A DNA stretch of 64,000 nucleotides from Luteimonas endophytica (GCF_029887875.1 NZ_JARXRM010000046.1:163438-227437); one strand, 5' to 3'. Counted from the stretch's first letter, positions 1 to 9,388 are shown. Notes: generated by a model not told the origin, from the letters alone. Program-made: numbers and translations.

Positions 1-270
1 ACCTCAACCCGTTCACCAGCGCCAAGCTGGCGATGCGCAATGGCGTCACCGTCAATCAGACCATGCTGGCGCAGAGCTACGACCGGCTTGACACCACTAC
101 GACGCGCGCGGCAACCAGACCAGCCGCGACGCTCAGGCACCGCCAACGACCGCACCGTGCACTACGACCTGGACGACAAGGCTCACGAGGTCCGGTTGGG
201 CAACGGCAGCCGAACCCGGTTCTGGTACGGCCCGGACGGCCAGCGCTACAAGCGCGAGAACCCGGCAGAT
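1..270 (+). pseudogene. RHS/YD-repeat protein remnant
   Basis: RHS-like text is readable, but only by changing frame. One frame gives NPFTSAKLAMRNGV to about base 90, a second gives HYDARGNQTSRD around 95-130, and a third gives HYDLDDKAHEVRLGNG then RFWYGPDGQRYKRE to about 265. YD and YGPDGQRYKR motifs are typical of the repeat core of RHS proteins, which are large secreted or cell-surface toxin carriers. At least two frameshifts lie within 270 bases and the reading then passes into transposase sequence, so this is a dead fragment. Its 5' side lies outside the window. Confidence 0.6.
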
Positions 271-420
271 CACAAGCCGTATCCGACCAGCGTATCCGAC
301 GAGCAATGGGCATTCGCTGCGCCTCAACCGACCCTAGTGACCGAACATGCGCCGCACCACAAATACGACCTGCGTGCGGTGTTTTGGACCTGTCCCACCA
401 GAACGGGCGCCAAGAAGCAT
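271..420 (+). mobile_element. IS5-family transposase N-terminal fragment
   Basis: The frame continuing from the RHS remnant reads KPYPTSVSDEQWAF, then TEHAPHHKYDLRAVF and RTGA. This matches the start of IS5-type transposases, which usually begin with YPTDVSDEQWAF and continue through a DLREVFN...RTGA stretch. Only about 45 residues remain; no DDE catalytic residues and no terminal inverted repeats were seen. The insertion probably broke the RHS gene and then decayed. From about 421 to 646 I see nothing identifiable; an open frame at 459-650 (ending ARLEQIAADS) is not supported by anything else. Confidence 0.55.
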
Positions 421-646
421 CGGGTCACGCTGTTTGCGTCCGTCTCCTTGCATAGTCGTTGGCGACGAGTAGCCGAGCGAGGAGTACAGGCGTGTGGCCC
501 GGGCGCCGCGCCGGCCCGACCCTGCTCCAAGTCAACCCTTCCGACGACATCGACGATGTGCGCAGACGCGCCGGGGTGATGGTGCGCCGGCGTTGGATAC
601 CGGAGGAGGAGATCCAGGCCCGCCTGGAGCAGATCGCCGCAGATTC

Positions 647-755
647 GTAGGAGCGGCCCATGGCCGCGAAGGCTGCGGGAGGCTTCGATGGGGTGCGCGG
701 TGATTCCCGGCACCGGCCGGCCGCGCCGGCTTTCGCGTGCATGGCACGCTCCTGC
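647..755. repeat. REP-type long inverted repeat, copy 1
   Basis: The left arm starts GTAGGAGCGGCCCATGGCC and the right arm contains TTTCGCGTGCATGGCACGCT followed by CCTGC. Two further copies with the same arms lie at 4016-4123 and 7523-7630, the last in opposite orientation. All three are outside genes. Elements of this build are common between genes in Lysobacteraceae and resemble paired REP palindromes (BIMEs). Confidence 0.7.
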
Positions 756-815
756 GGAGGCGCTGCGGGGAGATGCCGCCGAGCGGGCCGTTGGCGTCGA
801 CCCGACGCGCAAGTC

Positions 816-1844
816 CTATGGGGACGGGGCAGTCGATACCGGTAGCCCCAGCCGCGCGCGCACCTCGGCAGCCACGCGCGCCGTCTCGCGCAGGGGTTCG
901 ACCTCGTACGGCGCCAGCGTCGCGTCCATCGTGCGCACCCGGCCGCGGGCGAGCAGGACGTCGAGGAAGCGGCGCGGCCGGCCGGCCACGCGCGCGGGGT
1001 CGAACACGAACACCGGCACGTGGGTGGCGCAGGCCTCGGAGATCATGTTCACCGAGTCCGGCGAGCAGACGATGCGGTCGGCCCAGGCGAGCAGGCCGGG
1101 GTAGGGGTTGGGACCGTCGTCCGGGCCGGTCCAGATCGCGCCCGGCGCCACGCCGCCACTGCCCGCGTAGTGCCGGCGCAGCGATTCACACAGGTCGCGC
1201 GGGGTGCGCCGCGAGGTGGTGGCCAGCACGCTACCGCCGTCCTGCGCCAGCGCGGTGCGCAGCATCGAGGCCAGCGCCTCGAACGCGAGCCGGTCGAAGC
1301 GCGCGTGCCGGCTGCTGCCGCCCAGCAGCAGCGCGGTGCGCGGGCGCGGCAGTTCGGCCAGCGCCGGGAATGCGGTGCGCGCGGCGGTCAGCCAGGCGTC
1401 GTCGACCGGGTGCAGGCTGCCGAGCAGGGTGACCACGTTGGCGCCGCGCAGGGCGTCGTGCTCCGGTACCACCACCAGGTCCCAGTGCGCCGGATCGAGG
1501 CGCGGGTCGAGGATCTGCACGGTGCGCGCCCCGGCCGCGCGCAGCAGCCGCGTGGCCAGCGCCCCCTGGCGGCCGCAGCCGATCGCCAGCGCCGGCGGCG
1601 CGGCCTGCGCCCGGGCGAAGCCGGCGCCGAACGCGTGCTCGCTTCCCGGCAGCAGCCGCGGCGCCGCCCAGCCCCAGGGCGGCCGCGGCTCCAACAGCCA
1701 GTCGCGCGCCGCCAGCCCCAGCGCCGCCGCCAGCGCGCTCGCCTGGCGCGCGTTGCCCGCGTGGCCGTCGGTCAGCGTCCAGCATTGCGCCCGCGGCGCC
1801 AATCCCCCGGGCCCCGCCCTGCGTTGTTCCACGGTTGCGACCAT
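816..1844 (-). CDS. Elm1-like putative glycosyltransferase (DUF1022 family)
   Basis: The 342-residue product begins with a region containing [21 protein letters not shown] and ends with a GT-B-like half: [15 protein letters not shown], then [19 protein letters not shown] and VFVFDP. These are hallmarks of the mitochondrial-fission-ELM1 family, proposed from fold similarity to be nucleotide-sugar glycosyltransferases; the bacterial substrate is not established. An upstream TTG at 1859 would add five residues, but the ATG at 1844 was chosen. The gene is divergent from the nitroreductase gene across about 90 bases. Confidence 0.8.
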   Translation of the reverse strand: MVATVEQRRAGPGGLAPRAQCWTLTDGHAGNARQASALAAALGLAARDWLLEPRPPWGWAAPRLLPGSEHAFGAGFARAQAAPPALAIGCGRQGALATRLLRAAGARTVQILDPRLDPAHWDLVVVPEHDALRGANVVTLLGSLHPVDDAWLTAARTAFPALAELPRPRTALLLGGSSRHARFDRLAFEALASMLRTALAQDGGSVLATTSRRTPRDLCESLRRHYAGSGGVAPGAIWTGPDDGPNPYPGLLAWADRIVCSPDSVNMISEACATHVPVFVFDPARVAGRPRRFLDVLLARGRVRTMDATLAPYEVEPLRETARVAAEVRARLGLPVSTAPSP

Positions 1845-1933
1845 CCGTTCCGGAGTCAAGGCTGCGAGTTCACCGGTGGAACTCTACACTGGTCCATCCC
1901 GAGCGGCCGCGCCGCGCCAGGACACCCAACACC

Positions 1934-2521
1934 ATGACCGACGTGCTCGACGACACCGCGCTCGACCGCCTGTTCCGCACCGCGCGCACCTACAACCGCT
2001 TCAGCGGCGAGGTGAGCGACGACACCCTGCGCCAGCTCTACGAGCTGCTGAAATGGGGCCCGACCAGCGCCAACCAGTCCCCCGCGCGCTTCGTGTTCGT
2101 GCGCTCGAAGGAGGCCAAGGCCAGGCTGGAGCCGGCGCTGGCGGAGGGCAACCGCAGGAAGACCATGGAGGCGCCGGTGGTGGTCATCGTCGGCCACGAC
2201 CTCGACTTCCACCTCAAGCTGCCCTACCTGTTCCCGCACACCGACGCCAAGAGCTGGTTCGAGGGCCCGCAAGAAAACCGCCGCGACCACGCCTTCCGCA
2301 ACGGCACCCTGCAGGGCGCGTACCTGATCCTGGCCGCGCGCGCGCTCGGCCTGGACACCGGGCCGATGACCGGCTTCGATGCCGCCAAGGTCGACGAGGC
2401 GTTCTTCAAGGGCACCTCGATCCGCTCCAACTTCCTGGTCAACCTGGGCAGGGGCGACCCGGCCAGCATCTTCGAGCGTTCGCCGCGGTTGTCCTTCGAC
2501 GAGGCCTGCCGCATCGAGTGA
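1934..2521 (+). CDS. Malonic semialdehyde reductase RutE-like nitroreductase
   Basis: The 195-residue protein matches the length of RutE (about 196). It shows the FMN-binding pattern of the nitroreductase fold: [10 protein letters not shown] near residue 16, [19 protein letters not shown] near 35-55, and GPMTGFD near 140. RutE/YdfG-type enzymes reduce malonic semialdehyde to 3-hydroxypropionate in pyrimidine breakdown using NAD(P)H. No other rut genes are nearby, so a general detoxifying reductase role is equally possible. The ATG at 1934 starts just before the conserved N-terminus; the longer frame upstream has no support. Confidence 0.8.
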   Translation: MTDVLDDTALDRLFRTARTYNRFSGEVSDDTLRQLYELLKWGPTSANQSPARFVFVRSKEAKARLEPALAEGNRRKTMEAPVVVIVGHDLDFHLKLPYLFPHTDAKSWFEGPQENRRDHAFRNGTLQGAYLILAARALGLDTGPMTGFDAAKVDEAFFKGTSIRSNFLVNLGRGDPASIFERSPRLSFDEACRIE

Positions 2522-2642
2522 TCCGGCCGCCCGGCCCGTTCCCCGGCCGGGCCGCTTGCAGCACACTCTCCCGAATCCAGCGCGTCCCGGCTGCACCGCA
2601 GCCGTCCTTCCACCGGTCGTCAATCCCCTGGAGCCACCCGCC

Positions 2643-3266
2643 ATGCAGCCCCTCCGCTCTTCCGGTTCGTTCAAGACCGCCCTGTTCGCCGCCGCCCTGT
2701 CGCTGGCCGCGGCCCCCGCCTTCGCCGCACCGGTCACCTACCGGATCGATCCCAACCACACCGACGTGGTGGCGCAGTGGAGCCACTTCGGCTTCTCCAA
2801 CCCGATCGCGCACTTCGGCGGGGCCGACGGCGCGATCGTCTACGACGCCGACGACGTCGCCGCGTCCAGCGTCCGGGTCACCCTGCCGATGTCGGGGCTG
2901 AACTCGCACGTGGAGGATTTCGACGAGCACCTGCGCAGCGACGACTTCTTCGACGCCGCCAACCATCCCGAGGCCACCTTCCGCAGCACCGCGGTGGAGC
3001 CGGCGGGCGAGGGCCGGCTGAAGGTCGCCGGCGACCTCACCATCAAGGGCATCACCCGGCCGGTGGTGCTCGACGCCACCCTCAACGCCGCCAAGCCGCA
3101 CCCGATGACCAAGCGCGAGGCGATCGGCTTCGACGCCACCACCACCCTCAAGCGCAGCGACTTCGACCTGGGCATGTACGCGCCCAACGTCAGCGACGAG
3201 GTGGAGCTGCGCATCACCACCGAGGCGATGGTGCCGGCGCCCGAGGGCGAAGCCGGCGCGGAGTAG
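2643..3266 (+). CDS. YceI family periplasmic protein
   Basis: The 207-residue protein starts with a Sec signal peptide (basic MQPLRSSGSFK, hydrophobic core, cleavage after APAFA). The rest is a YceI lipocalin-like domain: YRIDPNHTDVVAQWSHFGFSN, FDEHLRSDDFFDAANHP, GDLTIKGITRPVVLD and FGMYAPNVSDEVEL-like text near the end. YceI proteins bind polyisoprenoid-type lipids in the periplasm. The gene lies 121 bases after the nitroreductase and eight bases before the pirin gene, so it probably shares a transcript with the latter. Confidence 0.9.
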   Translation: MQPLRSSGSFKTALFAAALSLAAAPAFAAPVTYRIDPNHTDVVAQWSHFGFSNPIAHFGGADGAIVYDADDVAASSVRVTLPMSGLNSHVEDFDEHLRSDDFFDAANHPEATFRSTAVEPAGEGRLKVAGDLTIKGITRPVVLDATLNAAKPHPMTKREAIGFDATTTLKRSDFDLGMYAPNVSDEVELRITTEAMVPAPEGEAGAE

Positions 3267-3274
3267 GCGCCGCC

Positions 3275-3991
3275 ATGCACACCCTCAGGCGCTCCGCCGA
3301 CCGCGGCCACGTCGCCGCCGGCTGGCTCGACAGCCGCCACAGCTTCTCCTTCGGCCACTACCACGACCCGGAGTGGATGGGCTGGGGCGCGCTGCGGGTG
3401 ATCAACGAGGACCGGGTGCAGCCGGGCGGCGGTTTCGCCCCGCACCGGCACGCCAACATGGAGATCCTCAGCTACGTGCTGTCCGGTGCGCTCGCGCACC
3501 GCGACAGCGGCGGCGGCGAAGGGGTGCTGCGCCCGGGCGAAGTGCAGTGGATGAGCGCCGGCCACGGCATCGAGCACAGCGAGTACAACGGCTCGGACGC
3601 CGAGCCGGTGCACTTCCTGCAGATCTGGATCCAGCCCGACCGCCTCAACGCCGAGCCGGCCTACCAGCAGCGCGCCTTCGACCCGGCCGCGCGCCGCGGC
3701 CGCTGGGCGGTGCTGGCCTCGCCCGAGGGCGAGGACGGCAGCATCGCCATCCGCCAACAGGCCTGGCTGCGCGGCGCGCAGCTGGGCGCCGGCGAATCGC
3801 TGACCTGGGCGATGGACCCGGCGCGCCGCTACTGGCTGCATCTGGCCAGCGGCCAGGTGAACGTCGCGCGCCAGCGCCTGGCCGCCGGCGATGCGATCGG
3901 CTGGGCCGGGGAAGCCGGCGAACTGCACATCGCCGGCGTCGAGGGCGACGACGCCCCCGCCGACCTGCTGCTGTTCGACCTGCCCGCCTGA
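3275..3991 (+). CDS. Pirin family protein (YhhW-like)
   Basis: The 238-residue bicupin carries the pirin signature WLDSRHSFSFGHYHDP near residue 17, the metal ligands in FAPHRHANMEILSYVL near 50-65, and QWMSAGHGIEHSEYN near 93-107. Its length fits YhhW, an iron-binding quercetin 2,3-dioxygenase-like enzyme; the physiological substrate is unclear. It begins eight bases after yceI. Confidence 0.88.
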   Translation: MHTLRRSADRGHVAAGWLDSRHSFSFGHYHDPEWMGWGALRVINEDRVQPGGGFAPHRHANMEILSYVLSGALAHRDSGGGEGVLRPGEVQWMSAGHGIEHSEYNGSDAEPVHFLQIWIQPDRLNAEPAYQQRAFDPAARRGRWAVLASPEGEDGSIAIRQQAWLRGAQLGAGESLTWAMDPARRYWLHLASGQVNVARQRLAAGDAIGWAGEAGELHIAGVEGDDAPADLLLFDLPA

Positions 3992-4015
3992 CCCCGCGGG
4001 CCCACCGGGGGCCCG

Positions 4016-4123
4016 GTAGGAGCGGCCATGGCCGCGAAGGCCGCGGCGGGCTCCGGCCGGGCCGGCGGCGGTTGCCGGCATGGCCCACCGCGCCGGCTTT
4101 CGCGTGCATGGCACGCGCCTACC
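4016..4123. repeat. REP-type long inverted repeat, copy 2
   Basis: Same arms as the copy at 647-755: GTAGGAGCGGCCATGGCCGC on the left and CTTTCGCGTGCATGGCACGC on the right, separated by a GC-rich spacer. It fills the space between the convergent pirin and lipoprotein-hydrolase genes. Confidence 0.7.
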
Positions 4124-4212
4124 GGGTGCGGCCCATCCGCCCGTACGCTCGCGGCCCGGATCGCCCTGGGCGCACTTCGCCTCCGCGGGCGCAGTTGCCT
4201 GTCGGATCCGTC

Positions 4213-5322
4213 CTACGGGGCTGGCACTCCCGGGGGTGCCGGCAGCGTCGCCGGGCGGCACTCGCCCGCCGCGGCCGTCGCCATCCACTCAGCGACCGGC
4301 ATGGCCAGCCAGTCCGCGCGCATCGGCAGGCTGAAATGGTGCTCGCCCGGCAGTTCCAGCAGATGGGCGCGCGCGGAGGCGTCGGCGAGCGAACGCACGT
4401 CCTCCATTGCGAAGAATCCATCCGCGTCACCGTGAACCATCAACATGCATGCGTCGCCGGCGGCGACCGGGCGCCGCACGTCGATCGCCGCGAGGTCCAG
4501 TTCGAGGCGGCGCCCCGCTTCCGCGATCGCCGAAGCCGTCCGCGCCGCGTCGTAGCGCCCGAGCCCCGCGGCCAGCCGCACCCGCAGGCTCTCGCCGTGC
4601 ATCGTTGCCAGGCCCCGCACCATGTCGGCGATCCCCTCGGCCGCGTTGGCGTAGGGTGAGAAGGCCACCACGCCGGCCACCGGCGCCTGCGGGTCCGCGG
4701 CCGCGTGCAGCGCGGCCACCGCGCCGTAGGACACGCCCAGCAGGAACACCGGCTCACGGATCGTTCCATTGCCGAGCAGCGTTCGAACCAGGCCGGCGAC
4801 ATCCTCGCCTTCGCGCGGGCCGTAGCCGGCCGGCGCCCGGCCGGACCCGCCATGGTTGCGCAGGTCGACCGCGATGCCCTGCCATCCCGCTTCGGCCAGA
4901 TGCAGCGCCCAGACGAGCATCGAACTGCTGTCCAGGCCCCACCCGTGCAAGAGCACGACGGTGCCGCGGCGGGGCGGCTGCGGGTGGCCGTGTGCAGGCC
5001 GCGAACGCGTCGCGAATTCGAATGCCGCCCCGCGGGCGGTCCGGGTATAGCGATACTCGAGACCGTAGTCGCGCGGCGCGACCTCGAGATACTGCAGCAC
5101 AGGGCCGCCGGCGGGGCGGTGCCGCCCGGTTTCGATCCCGAGCGACCGCTGGACCTGCGCGGCAAGCGCGGAATCGACCAGCGGCACGCTGCGCGGTTCG
5201 ACGATGCGGTCGGCCAGGCTGGTGCAGCCGCACAGCGCGAGCGCCAGCAGCGCGGCGCCGGATCGGCGCCACCGGTCCAGCAGCGAGAAGGTACGGTGGC
5301 TGCCGGGCGCCGCCACCGGCAA
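4213..5322 (-). CDS. Alpha/beta hydrolase lipoprotein
   Basis: About 369 residues. A basic start and a hydrophobic run end in a lipobox (LCGC, Cys near 33), so the mature protein is probably membrane-anchored. The serine hydrolase fold is shown by VVLLHGWGLDSSSMLV (oxyanion HG), the nucleophile elbow GVSYG near residue 200, an acid in MVHGDADGFF and a histidine in LPGEHHFSLP. The substrate is unknown. There is no ATG start: the frame opens at TTG 5322 or GTG 5316, one base after the aminopeptidase stop, which implies coupling to the upstream gene. Confidence 0.75.
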   Translation of the reverse strand: MPVAAPGSHRTFSLLDRWRRSGAALLALALCGCTSLADRIVEPRSVPLVDSALAAQVQRSLGIETGRHRPAGGPVLQYLEVAPRDYGLEYRYTRTARGAAFEFATRSRPAHGHPQPPRRGTVVLLHGWGLDSSSMLVWALHLAEAGWQGIAVDLRNHGGSGRAPAGYGPREGEDVAGLVRTLLGNGTIREPVFLLGVSYGAVAALHAAADPQAPVAGVVAFSPYANAAEGIADMVRGLATMHGESLRVRLAAGLGRYDAARTASAIAEAGRRLELDLAAIDVRRPVAAGDACMLMVHGDADGFFAMEDVRSLADASARAHLLELPGEHHFSLPMRADWLAMPVAEWMATAAAGECRPATLPAPPGVPAP

Positions 5323-5323
5323 C

Positions 5324-6703
5324 TCAGCCGTAACGTGCCTTGAGCATCGCCCAGGCGGCGCGCAGCGCCTGCGCCTCGCCGCCGGCGGGGCGGCCGGGGC
5401 GGTCGTTGTCGTTCCAGGAGTACACGTCCAGGTGCGCCCAGGCGGTGCCCGGCGGCACGAAGCGCTCCAGGTACAGCGCCGCGGTCACCGAGCCGGCCAT
5501 GCGCGAGCCGGCGTTGGCCAGGTCGGCGATGCGGCTGGTCAGGTAGCGCAGGTACGGGCGCCACAGCGGCATCCGCCACAGCGGGTCGCGCTGCGCCTCG
5601 CCGGCCTGCAGCCACGCCGCGGCCACCGCGTCGTCGTTGCTGTACAGCGCCGGCAGGTCCGGGCCCAGGGCGATCCGCGCCGCGCCGGTCAGCGTGGCGA
5701 AGTCGAGCACCAGCGCCGGCTCCAGCTCGCCGGCGTAGGCCAGCGCATCGCCCAGCACCACCCGGCCCTCGGCGTCGGTGTTGTCTATCTCCACCGACAG
5801 CCCCTTGCGGGTGGCGATCACCTCGCCCGGGCGGAACGCGTCCGGGCCGATCGCGTTCTCCACCGCCGGCACCAGCACCGTCAGCCGCACCGGCAGCCTG
5901 CGCGCCATCACCAGCCCGGCCAGCGCCAGCGCGTGCGCCGCGCCGCCCATGTCCTTCTTCATGTTGCGCATGCCCTCGGCGGGCTTGATGTCCAGGCCGC
6001 CGGTGTCGAAGCACACGCCCTTGCCGACCAGCGCCAGGTGCGGGGCGCCGGCCTCGCCCCAGCTCAGCTGCAGCAGCCGCGGCGCCCGGTGCGAGGCGCG
6101 GCCGACGGCGTGGATGGCGGGGAAGTTGCGCGCCAGCAGCGCGTCGCCGGCGATGCTCTCGAACGCCGCGCCGTGCGCTTCGGCCAGCGCACGGGCGAAA
6201 TCCTCGAGCTGTTCCGGGCCCATGTGCTCGGTCGGGGTGTTGACCATGTCGCGCACCCGGCAGCACGCGGTCACCAGGTCCACGCTCTCGGCGTCCGGTT
6301 CGGCCACCAGCCGCGCCGGCGCGCGCGGCGCCTGCTTGTAGCGGTCGAAGCGGTAGCTGCCCAGGCCCCAGCCGACCAGCAGCGCGCTGCGCGCCTCGCC
6401 CGCGGTCGCGTCGTCTTCGGCCAGGCGCCAGTCGCCGGGCGGCAGCGCCATCGGCGCGTGCGCGTAGGAGAACGGATCGAGCCGGTCGCCGATGCCGATC
6501 GCGGCGGCGGCCGCGGCGCCGTCGTCGCCGGGCAGCAGCAGCACGCTGCCGGGCGAGGCATCCCAGCCCTGCGAGCGCGCCCAGCGCGCGGTCGCCTCGC
6601 CCTGGCGGTCGCACCAGGCCCCCAGGCCCGCCGCATCGACCAGGTGCAGCGCGCGCGGCGCGTCGGCGGCATCGGGGGGGACGAATCCGGTCGGCAAGCT
6701 CAT
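5324..6703 (-). CDS. M17 family leucyl aminopeptidase
   Basis: The 459-residue product has the two-metal M17 core: VGKGVCFDTGGLDIKPAEGM (Lys and Asp ligands), KDMGGAAHALALA, and the signature NTDAEGRVVLGDAL with metal-binding Asp and Glu and the catalytic Arg. It removes N-terminal residues from peptides in the cytosol. The N-terminal third is divergent, as in the smaller PepA-like group. Its ATG overlaps the TGA of the preceding HAD gene (ATGA, 6700-6703), so the two are translationally coupled. Confidence 0.88.
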   Translation of the reverse strand: MSLPTGFVPPDAADAPRALHLVDAAGLGAWCDRQGEATARWARSQGWDASPGSVLLLPGDDGAAAAAAIGIGDRLDPFSYAHAPMALPPGDWRLAEDDATAGEARSALLVGWGLGSYRFDRYKQAPRAPARLVAEPDAESVDLVTACCRVRDMVNTPTEHMGPEQLEDFARALAEAHGAAFESIAGDALLARNFPAIHAVGRASHRAPRLLQLSWGEAGAPHLALVGKGVCFDTGGLDIKPAEGMRNMKKDMGGAAHALALAGLVMARRLPVRLTVLVPAVENAIGPDAFRPGEVIATRKGLSVEIDNTDAEGRVVLGDALAYAGELEPALVLDFATLTGAARIALGPDLPALYSNDDAVAAAWLQAGEAQRDPLWRMPLWRPYLRYLTSRIADLANAGSRMAGSVTAALYLERFVPPGTAWAHLDVYSWNDNDRPGRPAGGEAQALRAAWAMLKARYG

Positions 6704-7425
6704 GCGGGGGCGGTCCTGTCGGGGGTGGGGGCGGCGTGCGCATCCAGCCAGTCGGCCAGCGCGGCCAGGCTGTCGAACTGCAGGTCGGGGGCGAGCTCGG
6801 GGTGTTCCCAGCTGCGGTCTTCGCGGTTGATCCAGCAGCTGCGCAGCCCGGCGCGCGCGGCGCCGGCCACGTCCATCTCGATGTGGTCGCCGACGTGCAG
6901 CACCTCGCCGTGCGCGCAGTCCAGGCGCGCGCAGGCGGCGTGGAAGATGCAGGCAGAGGGCTTGGCCTTGCCGTGCTCGCGCGAGGTCAGCCGGAACGCG
7001 AAATGCTCCGCGATCCCGATCCGCTCCAGGTCGGCGTTGCCGTTGGTGAGCGCCGCCACCGGCACCCGTGCGGCGATCCGCCGCAGCGCCTCGAGGCTGT
7101 CGGGGTAGTACTCCACCTCGTTGCGCGCGGCGTAGAACGCCTCCCAGGCCGGCTCGGCCAGGGCCACGTCGTCGCCGCTGTCGCGCAGCGCCTGTTCCAG
7201 CGCCATGCGCCGCAGCGCGGTGAAGTCGTGCAGCAAATGGGTGTTCTCGGCGAACACCCGCTCGCGCAGCGCGCGCATGGCCTCGAGCGGATAGCGCGCG
7301 GCGGTGCGCGGCGCGTGCTGCCGCAGCCAGTCGTCCAGCACCCGTTCGATGCGCGCGGCGATCGGCGCGAAGGGCCAGACGGTATCGTCGAGATCGAGGG
7401 TGATGGCGCGGACGGGGAAGGTCAC
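6700..7425 (-). CDS. HAD family hydrolase (phosphatase)
   Basis: The 241-residue protein carries HAD motif I ITLDLDDTVWP at the N-terminus (first Asp is the nucleophile), motif II VAALTNGNADL, a Lys in the EHGKAKPSACIF region, and motif IV EVLHVGDHIEMDVAGA. A helical cap lies between motifs I and II, as in YjjG/GPH-type nucleotide or sugar-phosphate phosphatases. The GTG at 7425 is preferred because motif I follows about eight residues later; the longer frame runs into the REP repeat. The stop overlaps the start of the aminopeptidase gene. Confidence 0.85.
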   Translation of the reverse strand: MTFPVRAITLDLDDTVWPFAPIAARIERVLDDWLRQHAPRTAARYPLEAMRALRERVFAENTHLLHDFTALRRMALEQALRDSGDDVALAEPAWEAFYAARNEVEYYPDSLEALRRIAARVPVAALTNGNADLERIGIAEHFAFRLTSREHGKAKPSACIFHAACARLDCAHGEVLHVGDHIEMDVAGAARAGLRSCWINREDRSWEHPELAPDLQFDSLAALADWLDAHAAPTPDRTAPA

Positions 7426-7522
7426 CGCGGCATTGTACCGCCCACCCCCCGCCACCCCGCCGCGCAGGCCGCAGACCGCAACCGCGTTCGCCGCCGGTGC
7501 GGGGCAAGCGCACCGCCCCCCC

Positions 7523-7630
7523 GTAGGAGCGTGCCGTGCACGCGAAAGCCGGCGCTGCCGGCCATGCCCGGCAGCGCCGCCGACCCGGCCGGAGCCACCC
7601 GCGGCCTTCGCGGCCATGGGCCGCTCCCAC
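7523..7630. repeat. REP-type long inverted repeat, copy 3 (opposite orientation)
   Basis: Reads GTAGGAGCGTGCCGTGCACG at the left end and CTTCGCGGCCATGGGCCGCT at the right, the reverse of the copies at 647 and 4016. It lies between the HAD gene and the AI-2E-type transporter gene. Confidence 0.7.
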
Positions 7631-7680
7631 GGGAAAGGCAGCGTCGGGGGCCCTCCACCATGGGGAGTTGCGGCGGCCGG

Positions 7681-8772
7681 CTACTCCAGCAGCCGCGCCC
7701 AGCCCTCCAGGCCCTCGATGCGGGTCAGCACCAGCTTGGCGCAGGCCAGCAGCGGCACCGCCAGCAGCAGGCCGAGGATGCCCCACAGGAACCCGAACAG
7801 CATCAGCGCCAGGATCAGGATCAACGGCGACAGCGCCATCCGCCGGCCGAGGATGATCGGCGTGAGCAGCTGCCCCTCCAGCGTCTGCAGGGCCACGTAG
7901 ATGATCACCGGCAGCAGCGACGGCCCCACCTCGTTCCAGGTCACGAAGCCCATCAGCAGCATCAGCACCGCGCCGATCGCCGGGCCCACGTACGGCGCGT
8001 AGTTGAGCAGCGCCACGATCGTGCCCCACAGCAGCGCCTCCTGCGGGGCGATGCCCAGCCACACCAGCACCCCGGCCAGGGCCGCGCCCAGCAGCATGTT
8101 GATCACCGTGATGGTGAGCACGTAGCGCGAGATCTCCATCTCGATCGACTGCAGGATCCCCACCGTCAGCCGCTTCTGGTGGCGGTGCGGCAGCAGCGCG
8201 ATCGCGTGCCGCTGCAGGCTCTCGCCGTAGACCATGAAGAAGAACGTCAGCAGCACCACCGCCAGCACCGAGGCCAGCAGCCGCGGCGTCGCCGACAGCC
8301 GCTTCCAGGGATCGTTCTCGCGGATGGTCACCATCTGCACGCGGTGGGTGCCGCTGCCGTCGGTGGCCTCGGCGAAGGTGCGCGCGGCCTCGTTGGCGCG
8401 CTGCATCGGCGCCGCCATCTCCTTCAGCTTGGGGGTGAGCACCTGCAGCTCGCGCGGCACCTGCTGCATCCATTCGCTGGCCGGCACCACCAGCTGGCGG
8501 CCGAGCAGCACCGTGGCGGTCAGCCCGAGCGCCAGCACCAGCAGCGCGCCGACGAAGCGCGGGATCCACACCCGCCGCAGCGCGCGCAGGATCGGGTTGC
8601 CCACCAGCGCGAAGAACATCGCCAGCAGCACCGGCACCACCACGCCCTGCGCCGCCCACAGCGTGTAGCCGAACGCCAGCGCCGCCAGCACCACCACCGA
8701 CACCGGCGCGCGCGGCCGCGGCGGCGGGGGCGGGGCGTCGTCGTGCTTGGCCGCGGCGAGCGGCGCGCTCAC
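7681..8772 (-). CDS. AI-2E family transporter (YdgG/TqsA-like)
   Basis: About 363 residues from a GTG start at 8772. After a proline-rich N-terminus there are roughly eight membrane segments, grouped as two or three at residues 30-95, a soluble stretch at 110-180 (ASEWMQQVPRELQVLTPKL), then the conserved block LLNYAPYVGPAIGAVLMLLM and the C-terminal LQTLEGQLLTPIILGRRMALSPLIL. The family exports autoinducer-2 in E. coli, but many members act as Na+/H+ antiporters or have unknown substrates. It is last in a probable operon with the three YqjD/YqjE-like genes upstream. Confidence 0.85.
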   Translation of the reverse strand: MSAPLAAAKHDDAPPPPPRPRAPVSVVVLAALAFGYTLWAAQGVVVPVLLAMFFALVGNPILRALRRVWIPRFVGALLVLALGLTATVLLGRQLVVPASEWMQQVPRELQVLTPKLKEMAAPMQRANEAARTFAEATDGSGTHRVQMVTIRENDPWKRLSATPRLLASVLAVVLLTFFFMVYGESLQRHAIALLPHRHQKRLTVGILQSIEMEISRYVLTITVINMLLGAALAGVLVWLGIAPQEALLWGTIVALLNYAPYVGPAIGAVLMLLMGFVTWNEVGPSLLPVIIYVALQTLEGQLLTPIILGRRMALSPLILILALMLFGFLWGILGLLLAVPLLACAKLVLTRIEGLEGWARLLE

Positions 8773-8794
8773 GCCCGCGGCCCCGGCCGGGCGC

Positions 8795-9388
8795 TCACCG
8801 CTCGGACACGTCGGTGGCCGCTTCGGCCGGCGCCGGCTGGCTGTCCCAGCTCGGGTCCGGCCGGCGGCGGTCCTGCGGCGCGGGTGCAGCCGCGCCGGCG
8901 CCGTGGGGCGGTGCCGCCCGGCCCGGCTGCGCGCCGGCGCCGGCAGGCGCGCCGCCCTCCATGCCTTCGGCGGGCCGCGCCGCGGCATCGGCCGTGCCGG
9001 CCGGGGCAGCGTGCTGATTCGCCTGCTGCGCGTCGTCGGCGGCATCGTCGGCGGCGTCGTCGGCGGTTTGCGCCGCGTCCTTGGCGCGCGCCGCGGCCAC
9101 CGTGGCCTGGATCGAGGTGAGCAGGCCGGCGATGGAACTGACCAGCCGCAGCCAGCGCGGGTCGCCGATCTGCTTGCCGATCCGGCCCAGCTGCTTCACC
9201 GCCCGCTCCGGCGCGGACCGGCCGGCGGCGAAGCCGGCCAGCAGCCCGGCCACCACGATCCGCCCCGGGGTCCACGCCTCGCGCCACTGCCGGCGCAGCC
9301 CGTGGTAGCCCTCGCGGGTCTGGGTGATGCGGCCGTCGGCCAGCAGTTCGGCGCGCGCCAGCCGGCGCTTGAGCGACTTGATGGTCAT
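8795..9388 (-). CDS. Small basic/acidic hypothetical protein, YqjK-like position
   Basis: The 197-residue protein starts MTIKSLKRRLARAELL, has a short hydrophobic stretch (IVVAGLLAGFAAG near residue 50), and ends in a low-complexity tail rich in Ala, Asp, Gln, Gly and Pro. No enzymatic motif is visible. Its position directly after the holin-like gene (start ATGA-overlapping that stop) matches yqjK after yqjE in E. coli, but the similarity is mainly positional. Confidence 0.6.
   Translation of the reverse strand: MTIKSLKRRLARAELLADGRITQTREGYHGLRRQWREAWTPGRIVVAGLLAGFAAGRSAPERAVKQLGRIGKQIGDPRWLRLVSSIAGLLTSIQATVAAARAKDAAQTADDAADDAADDAQQANQHAAPAGTADAAARPAEGMEGGAPAGAGAQPGRAAPPHGAGAAAPAPQDRRRPDPSWDSQPAPAEAATDVSER

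Noticed and set aside
459-650. Small open frame ending ARLEQIAADS
   Set aside because: No ribosome site or family pattern; it lies in decayed RHS/IS sequence next to a REP repeat.
5324-8659. One 1111-residue minus-strand frame covering three genes
   Set aside because: Only its last 459 residues read as a protein family (M17 peptidase, starting at 6703); the rest is the shadow of the HAD and AI-2E-type genes.
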